DNA from: Aulostomus chinensis
Taxonomy: Eukaryota > Chordata > Actinopteri > Syngnathiformes > Aulostomidae
NCBI GenBank assembly: GCA_037954235.1
Contig: JBBMOA010000004.1
Coordinates: forward strand, 18,272,101 to 18,336,100
Direction of reading: 5' to 3'
Length of the DNA: 64,000 bases
The stretch's first letter is position 1; every line of letters starts with the position of its first letter. The position numbers and the translations under genes were made by a program. The notes below the pieces were generated by a model. It saw only the letters and a list, made by a program, of their open reading frames with translations, ran no database searches and had not been told where the DNA came from. Below, in pieces: positions 59,558 through 64,000 of the stretch.

Positions 59558-61691
59558 AGGCAAGACACAAGGCCGTGAGGGTCGTGCATTGTCGGGACAT
59601 TGACACAGACGCTGGGAGTTATCCTGCAGCAGAGAATCTTCAATTCTCAGCCAAGTAGTGCTCCAAAAATACTGTATAGTTCTGAATAATTCCAGTTTTC
59701 TTTTCTTCTTGGAAATACATCTGAAAAAAATGGGGTCATCTTCATCAGTGTCTAATTTTATGCTCAAATTAAAGCATTTCCTTTATTAAACGGAAGATTT
59801 GGTCTCTTTTTCATCTTATATTGGGAAACAACACAAGACCAGAATTGGTGTCCACCTTGGAAAGGCGGCAGCAATCTTCGTTTTTCGCACGGCGAACGGG
59901 TTCATCAAAAGAATAATCCCCAAGGAGTATTTATGCAAAATACTTGCCAAATAACTTGTGGTACTTATTTCCTTCTTGTTACACTACAAAGTATAGATGC
60001 CACAAGCGTGTTTTGTTTTAATAACTACATAATCAGTCTTGGAAGACGAACATTAGCAGGCAACAAACGCACAGAGACATTCGTCAGTTTGAATAAAGAA
60101 GTTTGTCATGAGTCAGTAAAACTACACCAAATCATTTCGTCGATCTGCCGTCTGTTGTTTGATTTTTAAGTTTATTTACCCCAGTATTCACTGCTTTCAA
60201 GTACACAGAATTAAAACCCATGGATAAAGACTGCTGTGTTGTGGGATGTAATCTCTGGGATTTCATTATGCTTGTGTTCCAATGTGATGTTTGAGCATAC
60301 AAAATGAAATCAATAATATCACATTACTGTTGCTTGTATAATTGCATTACAAATCAGTTTAGCAGTCAAATAGTGTGATATCAATCGGGAAATATGTGTT
60401 TTCACCCTGACTGGCTCGGTGTTAAAGTTGCCAAGATGATTTCCAACACACGTGGACTTGACGTGACGCATGAGGTCTGATAAACTGACATAAAACAGGT
60501 GAGAAATGCATCAAAATGCTCTCGAATAACATCTCGTATGGTTCCTCTTGCCTGAATCTAACAACTTCAACCAGTAGCAAGACTAGAATATTGACAAAGA
60601 CCGCCCTCATTGTAGAGGGCCGGTTCAGGCTGAAAGCGAACTAAAGAGGCAAAGCTAAGCAAAAAGGCAGAAGATTAGTTAGAGCCAGAGAACTAATTAC
60701 ACGAATCAGGAGATAAATGTTTAATTATTTTTCTCTCGGTCCTGCTCATTTTTCTGCCTCCTTCATTACCGCCGTTCACAGCATCTGTTGAGGGGCCGTG
60801 TCAGGGGGCGGTGACCGGTCTAAATTGGTGAATTCAAGCCACACACTCGCTGTCACTCCTACATATGTTACCTTAGACACTCTCTTTCACAGATGCTCTT
60901 ATTGACACAAATTCACTCTCTGTTGCACACATCAAGAAACACGTTTGCACACACACATGCACTCTCTACACTGTCTGAATGTAGATGCGGTGGTTTAATC
61001 CCGGATGCATTCCTTTTGGGAGGTGAGGAAGGGTACTGGAAGGAGAAAGGGCCGTGACTGGATTTAAAAGATGTCTTCTGGTTCGGCAAGTACCACTCTT
61101 ATTTTGTAGTACGAGGATCCACACGCTCCGAATGCAGCTTGACAGGCGGCGAAAACTATCTCGGCATTGTAAGATTCAGCACCGTATGCTGTAATTTTCC
61201 ACAGCAAGGGTCAACAGCAGAGTGGCATAGGGAGTCGAAAGAGTGCCCTTTAGCTAGAAGTGCAGGGCTAGAGCACCTGTTTTGTGGAGCTTCCCCAACT
61301 GAGCACTATCAGGTCTAGAGACACAAGTCAAATCTAAGCCTTACTTCCTCTTCACTGAATCCATGTACAGCCAGAAAATAGAACCCTTCCCCCTCTCTCC
61401 CAGCAATAGCAACTGCGTGATAATCTCCATCAGATTGACCTGTCTAAATTAAACTTTGCCCGCTCGGTTAAATTGATTTATTGCGTGCGAAAGCAAAACA
61501 TATTCGTGAACGACTATTGCTGAGTAAACATGCTCACTGACTCGAGGCTAGTGTGACAAGAGAGCCCTGGTTGGTGGGGACACACACTACCAGTGTCTTT
61601 TTCTGAATAAAGTTTACATGCTTTCATAATGCGCAAGTTGACACGTCCTTATTCTACATGAGGGACTTCAAGTGTCCCTGGGGTTCTTTTC
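59558..61691. other. Non-coding; motif-dense stretch at 60600-60760
   Basis: No gene is supported. Bases 60600-60760 contain two TAATTA cores (60694-60699, 60722-60727) in balanced unique sequence. Otherwise unique. Confidence 0.45.
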
Positions 61692-62231
61692 TTGAATGAG
61701 GGGCGACAGAGAACCACAGCAACAGGAATGGCGTCCCACTCTGCGTATGACCACACTGCTGTAACCGGAGTAAAATTGGACCGGGGCAAATCTCGTAATC
61801 TACATACAAACAAATCTCTCATCTACGGTCATGAAATACAGGTCATGACCAAAACAACAAAGTGGACAAGACAAGTGAGTAACTGGTTCCTCCCTGACGA
61901 ACAAGGTAACAAGTTCAGTCCCCCGCGAGGGAGGGAGCTGATGCTCCTTTGCCTAGAAAGGACTTAGCTTAGGTGGTATTAGCATCTAGTAAAGATGCCT
62001 GCTAGGCATCTCCATAGAGGGGTTTTCCAGGCACGTCGAAAGCTGGGAGGAGGCTGCAGGGCAGACCACGGACTTAGGTGGTGGAATTAGATCACGCTGG
62101 CTTGGGAGTGCCTCAGGCTCCGCCAGTAAGAGTAGGCTAATGTGGTCAGTGAAAGGGAGGTGTGGGGTCTCTTACAGGAATTGAAACCTTTGCAAAACAA
62201 CCACGGAAAAGCAGTTAAAGATGGATGGATC
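61692..62231 (+). pseudogene. Decayed C-terminal part of an RTE-like LINE ORF
   Basis: A 91-codon frame (61692-61967) carries SLIYGHEIQVMTKTT, matching the LTYGHELWVMTERT pattern of RTE-type fish LINEs (recalled). After stops, the same frame continues with HLVKMPARHLHRGVFQARR, which corresponds to the HLVRMPPGRLPGEVFRARP segment, then GLRWWN and LAWECL, corresponding to RTRWRD and LAWERL. At least four in-frame stops show it is dead. The 3' end reads ggaaaagcagttaaag then atggatggat (62205-62230), the family's ATGG-type tail. Only the region downstream of the reverse transcriptase remains. Confidence 0.75.
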
Positions 62232-62254
62232 ACTCAGGTTCAATTCTACAATTC

Positions 62255-62680
62255 TACAATTTCATTTAGCAGACGCTTTTGTCCAAAGCGATGTACAACA
62301 CAAGCAAGAATTTAGACATAATTAAGGAAAAGTCCATAGGAAGCGCAAAAGTGCTTCAGTTGTGATTTGGTCACAGGTACTGCGGAAGAAGTGTCGCCCC
62401 CCCCCCCTTTTTTTTTTTTTTTGGACAAACATACAACATGACACGACACAGTTAGTGCTACGTAATCACTAAGTGCTGGGTCTTGGACCCTCTGACTGAT
62501 TCTACCCCACAGGACAAAGAGGAGAAGAGTCAGGTTCAGTGCCTCGGTGCTCTCTGAACAATTGAGTCTTCAATTATCTCTTAAAAGTAGAAAGGGACTC
62601 AGCAGAACGCACAGAGTTGGGTAGTTCGTTCCACCATTTGGGAACAACAGAAGAGAAGAGTCTGGCTAGAGATTTATGAT
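62255..62680 (+). repeat. Interspersed repeat with TTTAGCAGACGC head
   Basis: The head is catttagcagacgctttt then gtccaaagcgatgtac (62262-62294). The right part has gagttgggtagttcgttcc then accatttgggaacaacag and gagtctggctagag. This layout is a very common teleost repeat (recalled); its class is uncertain. A C11T15 junction (62397-62422) interrupts it. It lies directly after the LINE relic tail. Confidence 0.6.
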
Positions 62681-63115
62681 ATTAGGTCATTTTTTTCCCT
62701 CCCATTTGAACGGGCTGCTTGGAAGTATTCCGCTCCAGCTGCCTATTTATCCCACGATCGTTGCCACGGTTCACTTCCTAAACTAAATAAATTACTGTAC
62801 ACCTACAGAATCACAAAAATTACTTTTAAAACGCCAGGAAAAACTAATGTGAGAACAAAAGCTCGGCGTGTGACTTAAGGGAAGACTTGGGGTGGTCTTA
62901 CGATTTATTAGGAATTTTTTTTGGGCTCTAAACTTAAATTCAGACCTTAACTAAGACTGGTGCTTCAATGTGTGCTTTCAAATTTAAAGCTGATGCACTT
63001 GTTTGGATGGGAGGAACCAATTAGCATCATTCCGTCTGAATCTTGGTCATAAACTGCTTCAAATATTCATGAGCTGGTTTCAGCAGCACCACCAGCCATG
63101 CACCTGCTTCTAAAA
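62681..63115. other. Non-coding, unique
   Basis: No gene or repeat family recognised. Confidence 0.5.
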
Positions 63116-63135
63116 CTATATATATATATATATAT
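63116..63135 (+). repeat. (TA)10 microsatellite
   Basis: Pure TA array. Confidence 0.94.
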
Positions 63136-63186
63136 GCTTGTGTTTTTTGAAGAATTCAGAATTTTTTGGTTACAATGGAAACGATC

Positions 63187-63411
63187 AGGGGCGGCACGTT
63201 GGTGTGGTGGTTAGCACTGTTGCCTCACAGCGAGAAGGTTCCAGGTTCGAGCACGGGATCTTTCTGTGTGGAGTCTCCATGTTCTCCCTGTTCCTGTGTG
63301 GGTTCTCTCTGGTACGCCGGCTTCCTCCCACAGTCCTAAGACATGCTGGGATAGGCTCCAGCTCCCCCGGAACCCTTAACAGGATGAGCAGTAGAAAATT
63401 GATGGATGGAA
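63187..63411 (+). mobile_element. SINE copy 7, internally deleted
   Basis: Head, middle and tail words of the SINE are present (ggcggcacgttggtg, cttcctcccacagtcc, gctgggataggctccag, cttaacaggatgagcag). Two pieces are missing. About 12 bases after ggttcgag are gone, which removes the end of the B box. The stretch between aagacat and gctgggatagg is also absent. A 10-bp duplication with one mismatch, ggaaacgatc (63177-63186) and ggaagcgatc (63412-63421), flanks it. Confidence 0.92.
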
Positions 63412-64000
63412 GGAAGCGATCTGTGATTTAACATTCATTGGATTTCACGTTAGACGCAAAAAAAAAAAAGGAACGAGGATCCTAAAGGTCAATTCAAGGA
63501 AAAACTCAAGCACGCTGTTGCTTACAAAATAATGAGGGGGCCATTCTTTTGTAAGAGCAGTCTGTTGGTCATAAGACCCAAATGTCATTATCAAAATCCT
63601 CTTTTTACTACAAGTGTGACATCGGAAGAGTATAGCCTACTAGGGTCACGCCAGGGTTCAGTTCTTTCTTCCGCTGCAGAGGGAGATCACAGTCAGTCAA
63701 GACTGCACTGTGTTTGTTACCTCCAGCAAGGAGACGGTGTCCTTTCGTCAATCTCTCAGCAGGACGATGCAAAAACAAACTTCCTGATTTTCAGACAAAT
63801 GAAGGCTATATTCGGAATCAAAGAAGAACCTCATTCAGTTTTGCTGGAAAAAGAAAAAGAAAAAAACGACTTCTCCATGGATGTTCGTGGTGCTTTTTAA
63901 GTGGACCGTATCATGTGAGATGGTAGAATGATTGTCCGCAACGATGTGTCATGAGAGGCAATACCAGCATCCGCAGTCACTGCTGTAAGTTATTTCTGGT
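63412..64000. other. Non-coding; overlapping open frames
   Basis: A 122-codon and a 70-codon + strand frame overlap at 63532-63926 in different phases with no recognisable domain. A12-type run at about 63459-63470. I do not support a gene. Confidence 0.4.

Noticed and set aside
59182..59643. 153-codon minus-strand frame
   Set aside because: It is antisense to a complete SINE; similar frames occur over the SINEs at 9123-9492, 12728-13117 and 39672-40198.
1..64000. Bacterial-type features, CRISPR arrays, operons, phage or viral genes
   Set aside because: Nothing of the kind is visible; microsatellites, SINEs and LINE relics mark this as vertebrate nuclear DNA.

Overview
The window reads as nuclear DNA of a bony fish (teleost, probably percomorph-like), with no complete protein-coding gene that I can support. 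The reasons are: AT-rich sequence dense in (GT)n, (GA)n, (AT)n and homopolymer tracts; no long open reading frames; and seven copies of a tRNA-headed SINE ending in (ATGG)n, of a kind abundant in fish genomes. There are also 3' ends of two different LINE families. It is best viewed as intergenic or large-intron sequence. The longest open frame (175 codons, 43110-43637) has no coding signature. I see no tRNA, rRNA, CRISPR, operon or viral gene.

The best-supported features are mobile-element insertions. The seven SINE copies are: 9193-9548 (+), 12100-12220 (+, 5'-truncated), 12603-13035 (-), 27165-27278 (+, truncated), 39706-40084 (-), 59162-59543 (+) and 63187-63411 (+, internally deleted). 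Six of the seven are flanked by target-site duplications of 9-14 bp that can be read directly, two of them perfect 14-mers. The better copies keep Pol III A and B boxes. A decayed RTE-like LINE 3' region lies at 61692-62231 and ends with a motif close to the SINE tail, so an RTE-type LINE is the likely source of the machinery that moved the SINE. A second, unrelated LINE 3' end lies at 35573-36341.

Layout. 1-9 kb: unique sequence with GT/CA/AT microsatellites and an old repeat at 6186-6722. 9-13.2 kb: three SINE insertions, two of them (opposite orientation) at the same point of two related units of an older repeat. 14-21 kb: simple repeats, one copy of a dispersed repeat (15500-16290), a purine-rich tract and a pyrimidine-rich tract. 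22-24 kb: a possible decayed minus-strand coding relic. 27-31 kb: a SINE fragment and a cluster of GT/CA arrays including an inverted pair. 31-39 kb: mostly unique, with a LINE end and a 25-base G run. 39-45 kb: a SINE and copies of two dispersed repeats. 45-58 kb: mostly unique with simple repeats and a second TTAGCTT-ended repeat copy. 58-64 kb: a repeat-rich end with SINE, LINE relic, another dispersed repeat and SINE.

I found no previously undescribed multi-gene system. The most interesting signals are the paired SINE insertions in homologous sites, the SINE/LINE shared tail, the excess of long poly(G)/poly(C) runs, the inverted GT/CA arrays, and a few motif-dense unique stretches that look like conserved non-coding elements and could be tested by alignment.
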